A stretch of DNA of 64,000 bases, from the NCBI GenBank assembly GCA_002390845.1, contig DGQT01000050.1, positions 124,001-188,000 on the forward strand. Direction: 5' to 3'. The translations under genes and the position numbers were made by a program. Positions 27,069 to 35,486 of this stretch are shown here, piece after piece. The notes under the pieces were generated by a model that was not told the origin of the DNA, ran no database searches, and saw nothing but the letters and a program-made list of their open reading frames with translations. Numbering within the stretch: the first letter of the stretch is position 1; each line of letters opens with the position of its first letter. The DNA is from Chitinophagaceae bacterium UBA4407 (lineage in GTDB: Bacteria > Bacteroidota > Bacteroidia > Chitinophagales > Chitinophagaceae).

Positions 27069-28715
27069 TTATTTCATTACTTCATCTATCACTTTTCCTA
27101 CACAACCACTTGGCATTTGTATATGCAGCAATGCGGCAAGGGTCGATGAAATATCTGTCATATAAGTTTCCCGGTTGGTAGCACCATGTTTAATACCCCA
27201 GCCATACCAAAGCAAAGGAATATGCGAATCGTAAGGGTTCCAAAGCCCGTGCGAAGTGCCGTTGCCGTTACCTTCCACATATCCGGGTTTTAAAACAAAC
27301 TGTACATCGCCACAGCGTGGCGCGTAGTAACCATTTACCATCATTTGTTTTTGCGTAGCGGTAACCGGTGCATTCATAATGTCGCTGGTTTTAAAAGCCT
27401 GCGCTATTTCTTTCTGTTGGCCCAGGTAATTGATTACCCAACTGTATATTTTTTCTTTATCAAGTTTCATTGAATCAATGATCCTGTTGTCGAACACAAC
27501 CTGGTAATTGAATGTGCCGGTTATTAGTTTATTACTCCCGAATATTGGCTTGAGTGCGGCATTCATTTCATTCACAACTTTACCATCATCAAATGCGCCG
27601 CCGGGCAATTTGTTTTGAATTGAAAAATTTGGAACATGCGCCACACCATGGTCTGCGGTAAGGAAAACTGTATATTGCCCTTTACCTAAAGTGGCATCGA
27701 GAAATGCAAAGAACTTACCAAGTGTTTCATCAAGGCGTGCATAATCATCAACCTGCTCCCACGAATTGGGCCCGAATGAATGGCCAATATAATCCGGTGA
27801 AGAAAAGCTTACCGCTAGAAGATCGGTAGCACCATTTTTTCCGAGGTTTTCTGCTTTTATGGTAGCTTCAGCCATGGCTTCAGTTAAAGAATTTCCGTAA
27901 GGTGTGGAAGCGATTTTTCCATAGTCTTTTCCAATAAAACCTGAAAGATCATAGGGAAAAACAGACTTATCTTTTCCAAGCGGTTTGTTTTCGTAAGGTT
28001 CATCATCAGCAGTGGCGTATTTAGTATAAACATCTTTTGGCAAATAAGTATCCCAGTTTAATTTATATAAAGAGTCCGGGATTTTTCTGGCGTTGAAGGC
28101 TTGCACCCAAGCAGGCAAAGTATTCATGTAGTAAGTACTGGTAATAAAATCACCCGTTTTATAGTCGTACCAGTAAGCTGAAGTTGCTGCATGGCCTGCA
28201 GGCAAAATAGCACCCCGGTCTTTTATGGCAATGCCGATTACTTTACTTTTAAAATTGGTAGCCAGCTTTAGCTCATCGCCGATTGTGGTTGCAAACATAT
28301 TACGCGGACTCATTTTGCCGGCAATAGTATTACTGCCAACTGTTTGCACGCTATCGTCATCGGTGCAATAAACAACTTTGTTCAGAAAATTATCGTACCA
28401 GTTATTACCTACAATTCCATGAATTGCCGGTACTGAACCTGTATATATACATGTATGCCCCGCTGCTGTAACAGTTGGTGTATAAGGAATAAGCGTGTTT
28501 TCACAACTAAAGCCCTGCCCCAGTAATCTTTTGAAACCTCCATTCGGTTTAAAAAGATCGTTGTAACGGTACAGGTAATCCCAACGCATTTGGTCAATCA
28601 CAATACCCACAACCAACTTAGGTCTTGCAATTGTTGTGGTGGCAGGTGTTGTTTTTTGACTGAATAAATTACCCGATAACACCAGAGCGATCAATAACAA
28701 TATGAAAGGTTTCAT
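27069..28715 (-). CDS. pafA: PafA-type alkaline phosphatase
   Basis: A 548-residue periplasmic phosphomonoesterase of the alkaline phosphatase superfamily. The start gives MKPFILLLIALVLSGNLFSQ, a signal peptide; the longer frame adds 33 unlikely residues. Catalytic features of PafA can be placed: nucleophile Thr83 in TVTAAGH, the GNNWYD Asn, the KDRGAILPAGH Lys/Arg pair, and zinc ligands in IDQMRWD, SPDYIGHSFG, TADHGV and GTSHGLW. It should release phosphate from many monoesters. No phosphate-starvation site was recognised. Confidence 0.88.
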   Translation of the reverse strand: MKPFILLLIALVLSGNLFSQKTTPATTTIARPKLVVGIVIDQMRWDYLYRYNDLFKPNGGFKRLLGQGFSCENTLIPYTPTVTAAGHTCIYTGSVPAIHGIVGNNWYDNFLNKVVYCTDDDSVQTVGSNTIAGKMSPRNMFATTIGDELKLATNFKSKVIGIAIKDRGAILPAGHAATSAYWYDYKTGDFITSTYYMNTLPAWVQAFNARKIPDSLYKLNWDTYLPKDVYTKYATADDEPYENKPLGKDKSVFPYDLSGFIGKDYGKIASTPYGNSLTEAMAEATIKAENLGKNGATDLLAVSFSSPDYIGHSFGPNSWEQVDDYARLDETLGKFFAFLDATLGKGQYTVFLTADHGVAHVPNFSIQNKLPGGAFDDGKVVNEMNAALKPIFGSNKLITGTFNYQVVFDNRIIDSMKLDKEKIYSWVINYLGQQKEIAQAFKTSDIMNAPVTATQKQMMVNGYYAPRCGDVQFVLKPGYVEGNGNGTSHGLWNPYDSHIPLLWYGWGIKHGATNRETYMTDISSTLAALLHIQMPSGCVGKVIDEVMK

Positions 28716-28804
28716 AGATAATAAATTATGTGACAAATGTAGTGTTTGAGCAGAAGTAAATTCCGTTAACAAAAGGTGAAGGAAACAAACGTGCATAAAA
28801 ACCA

Positions 28805-28835
28805 TTTGCCTCATTGCAGGAATGGGTTATTTTTG
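28805..28835 (+). promoter_or_regulatory. Bacteroidota-type promoter for the oxoamine synthase
   Basis: TTTG at 28805, a 19-nt spacer and TATTTTTG at 28828. Transcription would begin near 28842 and carry a type A repeat arm in a leader of about 150 nt before the start codon at 28995. Confidence 0.6.
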
Positions 28836-28867
28836 CCGCGTTTAAATTTTACAATTTACACTATTAC

Positions 28868-28967
28868 TTAACCAGGCTGCTTCAGGGATGTTCAGTAATA
28901 TTCCGAACGTACAAGAGTGCGATGCAAGAGCAGCCTCATAGTAATTCAGTTGCCCGGTACAAAAACA
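28868..28967. repeat. Dispersed repeat, type A arm plus left-end remnant
   Basis: A left remnant ACCAGGCTGCTTCAGG, then TTCCGAACGTACAAGAGTGC, GATGCAAGAG and a TGCCCGGTACAAAAA end. It is in the leader of the oxoamine synthase gene. Confidence 0.75.
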
Positions 28968-28994
28968 AACCTGAAATCTAAAATCTGAAATAGT

Positions 28995-30254
28995 ATGGCA
29001 GATATTTTTGAGCGTTTAATTAAGAACTACGGCCCAATTGGCCAACACCGTGAAAGGGCGCATGGATATTTTGCGTTTCCCAAGTTGGAAGGCGAAATTG
29101 GCAGCCGCATGAACTTTCGCGGTAAAGAAGTAATTGTGTGGAGTCTGAACAATTACCTGGGTTTAGCCAACCATCCCGAAGTAAGAAAGATGGATGCAGA
29201 TGCGTCAAAAGAGTTCGGGCTTGCATCGCCCATGGGTGCACGTATGATGAGCGGCAACACCAACCACCACGAACAACTCGAAAAAGAACTGGCCGAGTTT
29301 GAACAGAAAGAAGATGCCATTTTGCTGAACTTCGGTTACCAGGGCATTATGAGTACGATTGATGCACTCTGTGGCCGCCACGACATCATTGTGTACGACG
29401 CCGAAAGCCACGCCTGCATTATTGATGGTTTGCGCTTACATCCCGGCCACCGCTATGTTTTTAAACATAACGACCTGGAAGATTTTGAAAAGCAAATGGA
29501 GCGCTCAACTGCATTGATAAAGAAGCAAAAAGCTGGTGGTATTCTTGTAATAACTGAAGGCGTATTTGGCATGGCAGGCGACCAGGGTAAATTGAAAGAG
29601 ATCGTTGCACTGAAATCGAAATATGATTTTCGTTTGCTGGTTGATGATGCGCATGGTTTTGGAACGTTGGGTAAAACGGGTGCCGGTGCAGGAGAGGAGC
29701 AGGGTTGCCAGGATGGTATCGATCTTTACTTCTCAACTTTTGCAAAAAGTATGGCTTCTATCGGTGCGTTTCTTGCAGGGCCAAGAACCATCATTGATTA
29801 TATCCGTTACAATATCCGCTCACAGATATTTGCCAAGAGTTTACCAATGCCAATAGTATTTGGCAATCTTAAACGTTTGGATATGCTGCGCACCATGCCG
29901 GAGTTAAAAGAGAAATTGTGGAGCAATGCCATGAAATTGCAGAAAGGTTTAAAAGAACGTGGGTTTGATATTGGAAATACCGATTCTGTTGTTACACCTA
30001 TTTACATGAAAGGGGGCGTAGAAGAAGCTACCTTAATGGTAATGGATCTTAGAGAAAACTATGGTATTTTCTGTTCAATTGTGGTGTATCCGGTAATTCC
30101 AAAGGGGCATATTATTTACCGTTTAATACCCACCGCAGCGCACAACGATGAAGATATTGAACGCACTTTAAAAGCCTTCAGCGAAACAAAAGCAAAACTT
30201 GATGAAGGTGCCTATAAAGCAGAAGTGATTCCCGATATGGCCGACGCACGTTGA
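28995..30254 (+). CDS. Alpha-oxoamine synthase, serine palmitoyltransferase-like
   Basis: A 419-residue fold-type I PLP enzyme of the group holding serine palmitoyltransferase, 8-amino-7-oxononanoate synthase and glycine C-acetyltransferase. PLP would bind Lys251 (TFAKSMAS); the DAHGFG Asp/His pair, SHACIIDG and NNYLGLA motifs are present. In Bacteroidota a member of this group makes the sphingoid base of membrane sphingolipids from serine and a fatty acyl-CoA. No bio or sphingolipid gene is adjacent, so the acyl substrate stays open. A strong terminator follows the gene. Confidence 0.85.
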   Translation: MADIFERLIKNYGPIGQHRERAHGYFAFPKLEGEIGSRMNFRGKEVIVWSLNNYLGLANHPEVRKMDADASKEFGLASPMGARMMSGNTNHHEQLEKELAEFEQKEDAILLNFGYQGIMSTIDALCGRHDIIVYDAESHACIIDGLRLHPGHRYVFKHNDLEDFEKQMERSTALIKKQKAGGILVITEGVFGMAGDQGKLKEIVALKSKYDFRLLVDDAHGFGTLGKTGAGAGEEQGCQDGIDLYFSTFAKSMASIGAFLAGPRTIIDYIRYNIRSQIFAKSLPMPIVFGNLKRLDMLRTMPELKEKLWSNAMKLQKGLKERGFDIGNTDSVVTPIYMKGGVEEATLMVMDLRENYGIFCSIVVYPVIPKGHIIYRLIPTAAHNDEDIERTLKAFSETKAKLDEGAYKAEVIPDMADAR

Positions 30255-30272
30255 GTTTCGGCACTAAGTAAT

Positions 30273-30308
30273 AAAAGCCTTCTCAAATTTGGGAAGGCTT
30301 TTTTTTGA
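30273..30308 (+). terminator. Intrinsic terminator after the oxoamine synthase
   Basis: AAAAGCCTTC and GAAGGCTTTT arms with an inner CAAATTTG, followed by a long T-run. Confidence 0.9.
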
Positions 30309-30310
30309 AT

Positions 30311-30480
30311 ACATTTTTTGAGCCAGGCTACAGAATATGAATTGAACTTTTCTTGCCACGCTCGTTTCGAAGTTCTGTTTTCATGGCGACATTCAAGCGA
30401 AGTGTGGCAGCCTGTGCCGAACTTGTTTTGGCATCGCACACTTGTACGTTTGGATCATAGATTGAGCTTTTATTGAAGCG
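30311..30480 (-). repeat. Dispersed repeat, left arm with GCCACGCT insert
   Basis: TGAGCCAGGCT and ATGAATTGAACTTTTCTTGCCACGCTCG lead into an AAGCGAAGTGTGGCAG return arm. A second core (GGCATCGCACACTTGTACG) follows at 30431. This looks like two repeat arms in series. Confidence 0.7.
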
Positions 30481-30589
30481 GGACAATGATCATTTTTTTA
30501 CCTGTTGTTGCAGACGAACTGGCAAAAATTTTTCGCCAGTAATGGTCGCCTGACCAATACTGATTCGCTGCGATAAAAGCTCATAATAC

Positions 30590-30656
30590 TACCGAACGTA
30601 CAAGTGTGCGACGCAAGGAAGCCATCATTACCGTTCATTTGCCTGGTTCATAATAA
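30590..30656 (+). repeat. Dispersed repeat, right type A arm
   Basis: CCGAACGTACAAGTGTGCG, then ACGCAAGGAAGCCATCAT and GCCTGGTTCATAATAA. It may pair with the core at 30431. The 551-bp gap at 30255-30805 otherwise shows no gene. Confidence 0.8.
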
Positions 30657-30805
30657 TGCATAATTGCTGACTTTTATTTTATTGAGCTTCACTCCAAGAT
30701 TTTGTTAAACCAAAATATGCGGAAAATAAATAAATCACATTCGTGTTTTAATTGCAACAGCAAGTTTGTAATCACTATCAAATTATCCTTTGTAAAAAAC
30801 ACTTT

Positions 30806-31216
30806 ATGGACAGAAAACAATTTCTCTCAGAAATGGGCTTAGGTGCCGCAGGTTTATTTGTAATAAGCTGCCTTGGCAGCTGCTCTAAATCGGGTTCAAC
30901 GCCGGTAGCATCTTCGGACTTTACAATTGACCTTAATGCCGCCAGCAGTCTCGCTTTGAAAAGTCTTGGCGGCTACATTTACACGAATGGTATCATTGTT
31001 GCCCAAACGCTTGCAGGTAAGTATATTGCGGTTTCTCAAGCCTGCACACACGAAGGTGTTACGGTTACTTACGATAGCACCGGAGATCGTTTTTATTGCC
31101 CCGCACATGGTTCTGTTTTCAATGACAGCGGTGTAGTAGTTAATGGCCCAGCGAACAGTAATTTGCGGGAGTTCAACACAATGCTTACCGGAAGCTCATT
31201 GCGTGTTTATGCTTAA
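30806..31216 (+). CDS. Rieske 2Fe-2S lipoprotein
   Basis: A 136-residue protein. A lipoprotein signal peptide ends at Cys24 in SCLGSC. The Rieske cluster ligands are in CTHEG and CPAHG, 18 residues apart in the order typical of small Rieske proteins. It would carry electrons at the membrane or cell surface. The first ATG at 30752 is less likely, because it buries the signal peptide. No oxygenase or cytochrome bc partner is adjacent, so its redox partner is unknown. Confidence 0.87.
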   Translation: MDRKQFLSEMGLGAAGLFVISCLGSCSKSGSTPVASSDFTIDLNAASSLALKSLGGYIYTNGIIVAQTLAGKYIAVSQACTHEGVTVTYDSTGDRFYCPAHGSVFNDSGVVVNGPANSNLREFNTMLTGSSLRVYA

Positions 31217-31247
31217 AAATTATTTTTTCAATATCAATCCTGGAATT

Positions 31248-31275
31248 AAAAAGGCCCTTTCAAAAGGGCCTTTTT
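31248..31275. terminator. Bidirectional terminator between Rieske and pruA
   Basis: AAAAAGGCCCTTT and AAAGGGCCTTTTT form a near-perfect stem. The A-run on one side and T-run on the other suit both convergent genes. Confidence 0.88.
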
Positions 31276-31281
31276 AATTTA

Positions 31282-32913
31282 TCAGCTTTCCTGCAAAAAA
31301 GGATACTGGTAATCTGTTGGAGGGTTAAATGTTTCTTTAATAGTTCTTGCACTTAACCAGCGGTAAAGATTGATCATGCTTCCTGCTTTATCGTTGGTTC
31401 CGCTGGCCCTTGCGCCGCCAAATGGTTGCTGGCCCACCACCGCCCCGGTAGGTTTATCGTTGATATAAAAATTACCCGCAGCATTGCGTAGCTTTTGTGT
31501 AGCCAGCACTACCGCATCCCTGTCCTGGGCAAGGATAGAACCCGTTAACGCATAGGGCGAAGTGGAATCTACCAGTGCAAGTGTTTCTTCAAATTTATCT
31601 GCATCGTACACATAGATGGTGAGCACGGGACCGAAGATCTCCTCGCACATGGTTACATATTTGGGGTCTTTTGCTTCAATAACGGTGGGCTCTATAAAAT
31701 AGCCTTTTGTTTTATCGCAGTTGCCACCGGCAATAATGGTTGCCTTCTTATCTTTTTTTGCCGCGGCAATATAGGCAGCGATTTTGTCGAAACTTTTTTC
31801 ATCAATTACCGCGTTTATGAAATTGGTAAAATCTTCCACCGTTCCCATTTTCATAGTTTTTAAAGTAGCGGCTAATTTTGTTTTTACTTCTTCGGCAATA
31901 TTGTTGGGTATATAAGCCCTTGATGCCGCAGAACATTTTTGTCCCTGGTATTCAAATGCACCACGGGCCAATGCTGTAACTACCACATCAGGATCGGCGC
32001 TCTTATGCACCATTACAAAATCTTTCCCGCCTGTTTCACCAACAATACGCGGATATGATTTATACTTCGCCATATTCTTGCCAATGGTCTCCCACATATT
32101 ATTGAACACGCCTGTTGAACCCGTAAAATGTACACCGGCAAAATCGGTATGGTTGAAACAAACTTTACCAAGTAGCGGGCCATCAACATAGATGAGGTTG
32201 ATAACACCATCGGGCAGCCCTGCTTCATTTAAAATACGCATGATCATTTGCGCCGCATACACCTGCGTGTTAGCAGGTTTCCAAACCACTACATTGCCAC
32301 ACATGGCTGCTGACGTAGGAAGGTTACCTGCAATAGCGGTAAAATTAAAAGGTGTAATGGCGAGCACAAAACCTTCCAGTGGCCGCCACTCCATGCGGTT
32401 GTGAATGCCCGGTGCAGAAACAGGTTGCTGCTTATAAATCTCACTTAAAAAATGTACATTATAACGAAGGAAATCGATCAGTTCACAGGCGCTGTCAATC
32501 TCGGCCTGATAAGCATTTTTACTTTGGCCCAGCATAGTGCAGCCGTTCATAAAACTGCGGTATTTTGTTGCCATAAGGTCGGCAGCTTTTAGAAAAATAT
32601 GTGCCCGGTCTTCCCAGGGCATATTGGCCCAGCCTTCTTTTGCTTTTAGTGCGGCATCAATTGCAAGCTTGATATGTTTTTCTTCCCCTGCATGAAAATA
32701 GCCCAGTGTATGCGCTATTTCATGTGGCGGATGCATGGCAATTTTGTTACCTGTTTTTACAGTTTTGCCTCCAATATACATGGGTACATCAATGGGCTTT
32801 TTCTTAAGTTCGGCAAGCGTTTTTTTTAAAGCAATTTTTTCCGGAGAGCCCGGTGCATACTGCAATACAGGTTCATTGGCTGGTAACGGGTAACTGAAGT
32901 ATCCTAGGTTCAT
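31282..32913 (-). CDS. pruA: L-glutamate gamma-semialdehyde dehydrogenase
   Basis: A 543-residue aldehyde dehydrogenase of the stand-alone P5C dehydrogenase class, the second step of proline breakdown to glutamate with NAD+. The catalytic Cys lies in YQGQKCSAASR, the general base Glu in VGETGGKDF, and the cofactor loop is FTGSTGVFNNM. Length fits the class. The proline dehydrogenase gene (prodh/putA) is not adjacent. No signal peptide is present, so it is cytoplasmic. Confidence 0.93.
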   Translation of the reverse strand: MNLGYFSYPLPANEPVLQYAPGSPEKIALKKTLAELKKKPIDVPMYIGGKTVKTGNKIAMHPPHEIAHTLGYFHAGEEKHIKLAIDAALKAKEGWANMPWEDRAHIFLKAADLMATKYRSFMNGCTMLGQSKNAYQAEIDSACELIDFLRYNVHFLSEIYKQQPVSAPGIHNRMEWRPLEGFVLAITPFNFTAIAGNLPTSAAMCGNVVVWKPANTQVYAAQMIMRILNEAGLPDGVINLIYVDGPLLGKVCFNHTDFAGVHFTGSTGVFNNMWETIGKNMAKYKSYPRIVGETGGKDFVMVHKSADPDVVVTALARGAFEYQGQKCSAASRAYIPNNIAEEVKTKLAATLKTMKMGTVEDFTNFINAVIDEKSFDKIAAYIAAAKKDKKATIIAGGNCDKTKGYFIEPTVIEAKDPKYVTMCEEIFGPVLTIYVYDADKFEETLALVDSTSPYALTGSILAQDRDAVVLATQKLRNAAGNFYINDKPTGAVVGQQPFGGARASGTNDKAGSMINLYRWLSARTIKETFNPPTDYQYPFLQES

Positions 32914-33008
32914 ACAAAGAATTTATACATGAGTAATGAGGGCGCAAGTTAAATAATAAACTAACATCTATTTGTATAGCAATATTGCAGGTTATGCGAT
33001 GAGGAGTA

Positions 33009-33172
33009 TTTTATGAGCCGGACTGAAGTACAGGAATGAAGCATCGTTGCGTCGCACACTTATGCTGAAGAATCTTTGGTCGACCGTTGACTGTCGACCG
33101 TTGTTCCGAACGTACAAGTGAGTGACACAACCAAAGCTTAATAGTAGTAATGAAGCCAAGGCTAAAAAAATC
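33009..33172. repeat. Dispersed repeat, full copy, A left / B right
   Basis: The left arm has TGAGCCGGACT and GTTGCGTCGCACACTTATG. The right arm has GTACAAGTGAGTGACACAAC and CAAGGCTAAAAAAA. The spacer includes GGTCGACC, GACTGTCGACC and the phrase GAAGAATCTTTGGTCGAC. It lies upstream of pruA and downstream of yajC. Confidence 0.9.
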
Positions 33173-33186
33173 CTAATTGTATTATA

Positions 33187-33227
33187 CAAAAAAGCGGCAA
33201 CCAGTTTAGTGATTGCCGCTTTTTTTT
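33187..33227. terminator. Terminator downstream of yajC
   Basis: AAAAGCGGCAA and TTGCCGCTTTT form the stem around a 12-nt loop. It is 24 bp beyond the yajC stop and immediately beside a full dispersed repeat. Confidence 0.85.
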
Positions 33228-33250
33228 ACTGCTGTAAAAAAATTGACTTA

Positions 33251-33598
33251 TTATTTTTTATCAGTTGCAACAGCTTTATTAGCAGTTTGGCTCCACTCAA
33301 GACTGATGGCAGATTTCTCGATTTTTATATAACTGCCGGGGCTTACTTCAAGTTGTATGGTGCCATCTTCGTTTACTTTGTTAATGGTACCGTGTATACC
33401 AGCGATGGTTACTACCTTATCGCCTTTTGCCATATTTTCAATATATTTCTTTTGATCTTTTGCTTTCTTGGCCTGAGGGCGTATCATAAACAACCAAAAA
33501 ACAAGAATAATAGCGCCCATCATAAGGAATGTTGGCAATGGAGATTGATCTGCTCCGCCAGCCGGTGCCATTAAAAAAAATGTGTTCATCAAGTTCAT
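33251..33598 (-). CDS. yajC: Sec translocase subunit YajC
   Basis: A 115-residue single-pass inner-membrane protein. The helix (LPTFLMMGAIILVFWLFMIRPQ) ends in the signature FMIRPQxKKxK, and the cytoplasmic part has the GDKVVTIAGIHGTI motif of the YajC family. It assists SecDF in protein export. It is the last gene of a three-gene minus-strand run (nusB, DUF1573, yajC) with gaps of 34 and 31 bp. This order is common in Bacteroidota. Confidence 0.93.
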   Translation of the reverse strand: MNLMNTFFLMAPAGGADQSPLPTFLMMGAIILVFWLFMIRPQAKKAKDQKKYIENMAKGDKVVTIAGIHGTINKVNEDGTIQLEVSPGSYIKIEKSAISLEWSQTANKAVATDKK

Positions 33599-33629
33599 CT
33601 GTATTTGTTTTATTGTGATTTTTAATTAA

Positions 33630-34091
33630 TTACTTTTTTTTGCTACTATCGGCAGATGTTTCGGGCTGTGTAACGGTCCCCGTAAAAATCAGCAGTGGCG
33701 AAGGATTAACGGTATTGGTTTGTACGGTAATACTTTTTCTTACTTCTCCGGGAACGCCATGATTGCTGTCGAATTCGGCATTTACTTCACCGGTGCCGCC
33801 TGGCGCTATCGCTGCTTTTGTGTAATCTGCAACGGTGCAACCGCAACCCGGGCGTACAGAATAAATAAACAATGGTTTGTTGCCAACGTTTTTACATTTG
33901 TAAGTAATGTGTACCTTTTGGCCTTTGGTAACAGTGCCAAAATTCACGATACTGTCAATCCAGAGCACGCTGGTAAAATTTGCAGAATCTTTTCCCACAC
34001 TTTCGGATTGTGCTGCAACATTGCTGGTGTTACTACTGCATGCCGAGAAGAGGATTAACAGAATGGCTGATGATAAAATAGTCTTATTCAT
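33630..34091 (-). CDS. DUF1573 lipoprotein
   Basis: A 153-residue protein with lipoprotein signal MNKTILSSAILLILFSAC. The mature part is one DUF1573 Ig-like domain: VNFGTVTKGQKVHITYKCKNVGNKPLFIYSVRPGCGCTVADYTKAAIAPG, in which the CGC pair is the family hallmark. Function is unknown, with proposals of cell-surface roles. The chosen ATG avoids overlap with the nusB stop. It is co-directional with nusB and yajC. Confidence 0.88.
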   Translation of the reverse strand: MNKTILSSAILLILFSACSSNTSNVAAQSESVGKDSANFTSVLWIDSIVNFGTVTKGQKVHITYKCKNVGNKPLFIYSVRPGCGCTVADYTKAAIAPGGTGEVNAEFDSNHGVPGEVRKSITVQTNTVNPSPLLIFTGTVTQPETSADSSKKK

Positions 34092-34125
34092 ACTTTTTTC
34101 GAAGTGCAAATGTAATAGATTCCGT

Positions 34126-35046
34126 TTAAGGTTTGCGACGGAAATCAATTTTATGAATCTTGTTTTCGGCTACCAGTTCTTTATGAATGCTGTCTAAAAT
34201 TCCATTAACAAACTGGCCACTCTGAGGTGTACTGTATTCTTTGGCTAAATCTATGTACTCGTTTATAGTAACTTTTGGAGGTATGGTTTCAAAATAAAGC
34301 AGTTCGCAAACGCCCATCTGCATCAGTATCATGTCCAGTACGGCAATTCTTTCCGAATCCCAGTTTTTCAGCTTGGGCTTTATCAGTTCAATGGCATAAG
34401 CACCTTTATCTGTTACCGTTAAGAAAAGATCCCTTGCAAACTTAGCTTTCTCATCATCGATCAGGTTCTGCAGGTTGTAAGTACCGGGTTTTTGAAGATA
34501 GTTAATCATTAACTGGTCCATCATTTCGCCATCATCATCCCAATTGGGAAAATGCTCTTCTAAATGCTCTATAAAATTTTCTGAAGGTAGCATGAGGTTG
34601 GTAAAAATAAAAACCAGCAGTTCTTTGTCGTCTTTCTTTTCCCTGCTGTTTTGCAGAATATATTTCTTGTAAATATCTGAAACCTGCAACTGGTTGTAAA
34701 TCTTTTTAACCCATTCAGCAGTATCGGTAAAATTGAGCGTTCGGGAAAGTTCTTTTTTAAACGAGGTGTTTTCCATGATGGCCCACAGGGTTTCATTACC
34801 GGCCATTTTTGTATTAACATTCCTGTCTTCAAACGAAGGAAGATTTCTGTTTGCCCTTAGTTTGGCATCTGTTTCTGAATAACGCGCCACTTCGGTTATA
34901 AAATAAAGCAGGTAAACAAAAAGCTCCCTGCATTGCTCTAACTGGTTGTTCAGATTTTTTAAAGGATTTGCCGCCACACCTTGGCCCGACTGCTGTGCAT
35001 ACAACTCCTGCATTACCTTAACACGTATATTTCTTCTGCTGATCAT
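34126..35046 (-). CDS. nusB: Transcription antitermination protein NusB
   Basis: A 306-residue, long-form NusB typical of Bacteroidota, with an N-terminal extension absent from the E. coli protein. It starts with SRRNIRVKVMQELYAQ and ends with the RNA-binding fold (AVLDMILMQMGVCELLYFETIPPKVTINEYIDLAKEYSTPQSGQFVNGILD). NusB joins NusE (S10) on rRNA boxA to suppress termination. A possible promoter (TATCTTCG at 35081-35074) lies just upstream. Confidence 0.93.
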   Translation of the reverse strand: MISRRNIRVKVMQELYAQQSGQGVAANPLKNLNNQLEQCRELFVYLLYFITEVARYSETDAKLRANRNLPSFEDRNVNTKMAGNETLWAIMENTSFKKELSRTLNFTDTAEWVKKIYNQLQVSDIYKKYILQNSREKKDDKELLVFIFTNLMLPSENFIEHLEEHFPNWDDDGEMMDQLMINYLQKPGTYNLQNLIDDEKAKFARDLFLTVTDKGAYAIELIKPKLKNWDSERIAVLDMILMQMGVCELLYFETIPPKVTINEYIDLAKEYSTPQSGQFVNGILDSIHKELVAENKIHKIDFRRKP

Positions 35047-35199
35047 TCCTTAAAAGAACTTTTTTTAAGGCTGCGAAGATAGGGGTAAAACAGTTATTGC
35101 AACTGGTTAAAATTAGCTGCGGCCCAGAACTATATTTTTGAAATTTTTAATCACTATCTGCTATTTGTAAAAAGTCTTTTGTTTACCAGCTACATTGCT

Positions 35200-35240
35200 A
35201 CTATAATCGTTCGTTGTGTCACTCCCTTGTACTTTCTGTA
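35200..35240 (-). repeat. Dispersed repeat, single type B arm
   Basis: CGTTCGTTGTGTCACTCCCTTGTAC without a recognisable outer end or second arm. It lies in the 440-bp gap between nusB and the aldo/keto reductase. Confidence 0.6.
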
Positions 35241-35342
35241 GTGCTATTCGGCATAAGCGATCTGGTTTACAATAGCAATCAGGCTTTTATGGAGCATTTA
35301 AAATTACCCCTAAAGTATTTTCACATGTCATGCGATTTATAA

Positions 35343-35414
35343 CGCAGAGAACAAGAGATAAGGAGTTATCGCAGAGATGCTCAACGTAAGTTTAGCGTTC
35401 TCTTGTTCTCTGCG
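35343..35414. repeat. Inverted repeat with GCAGAGAAC motif
   Basis: Perfect 16-nt arms CGCAGAGAACAAGAGA and its complement at 35343-35358 and 35399-35414, with a related CGCAGAGAT unit between. It is unrelated to the dispersed GCGTCGC repeat and resembles short CGCAGAGA repeats seen widely in Bacteroidota. Confidence 0.8.
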
Positions 35415-35486
35415 CTGAAAAAAAGCTGCGAAAATTTGAAATGCACCCAAGTAATTCTATTCTGTAAAAAATTAATACATTTAAAC

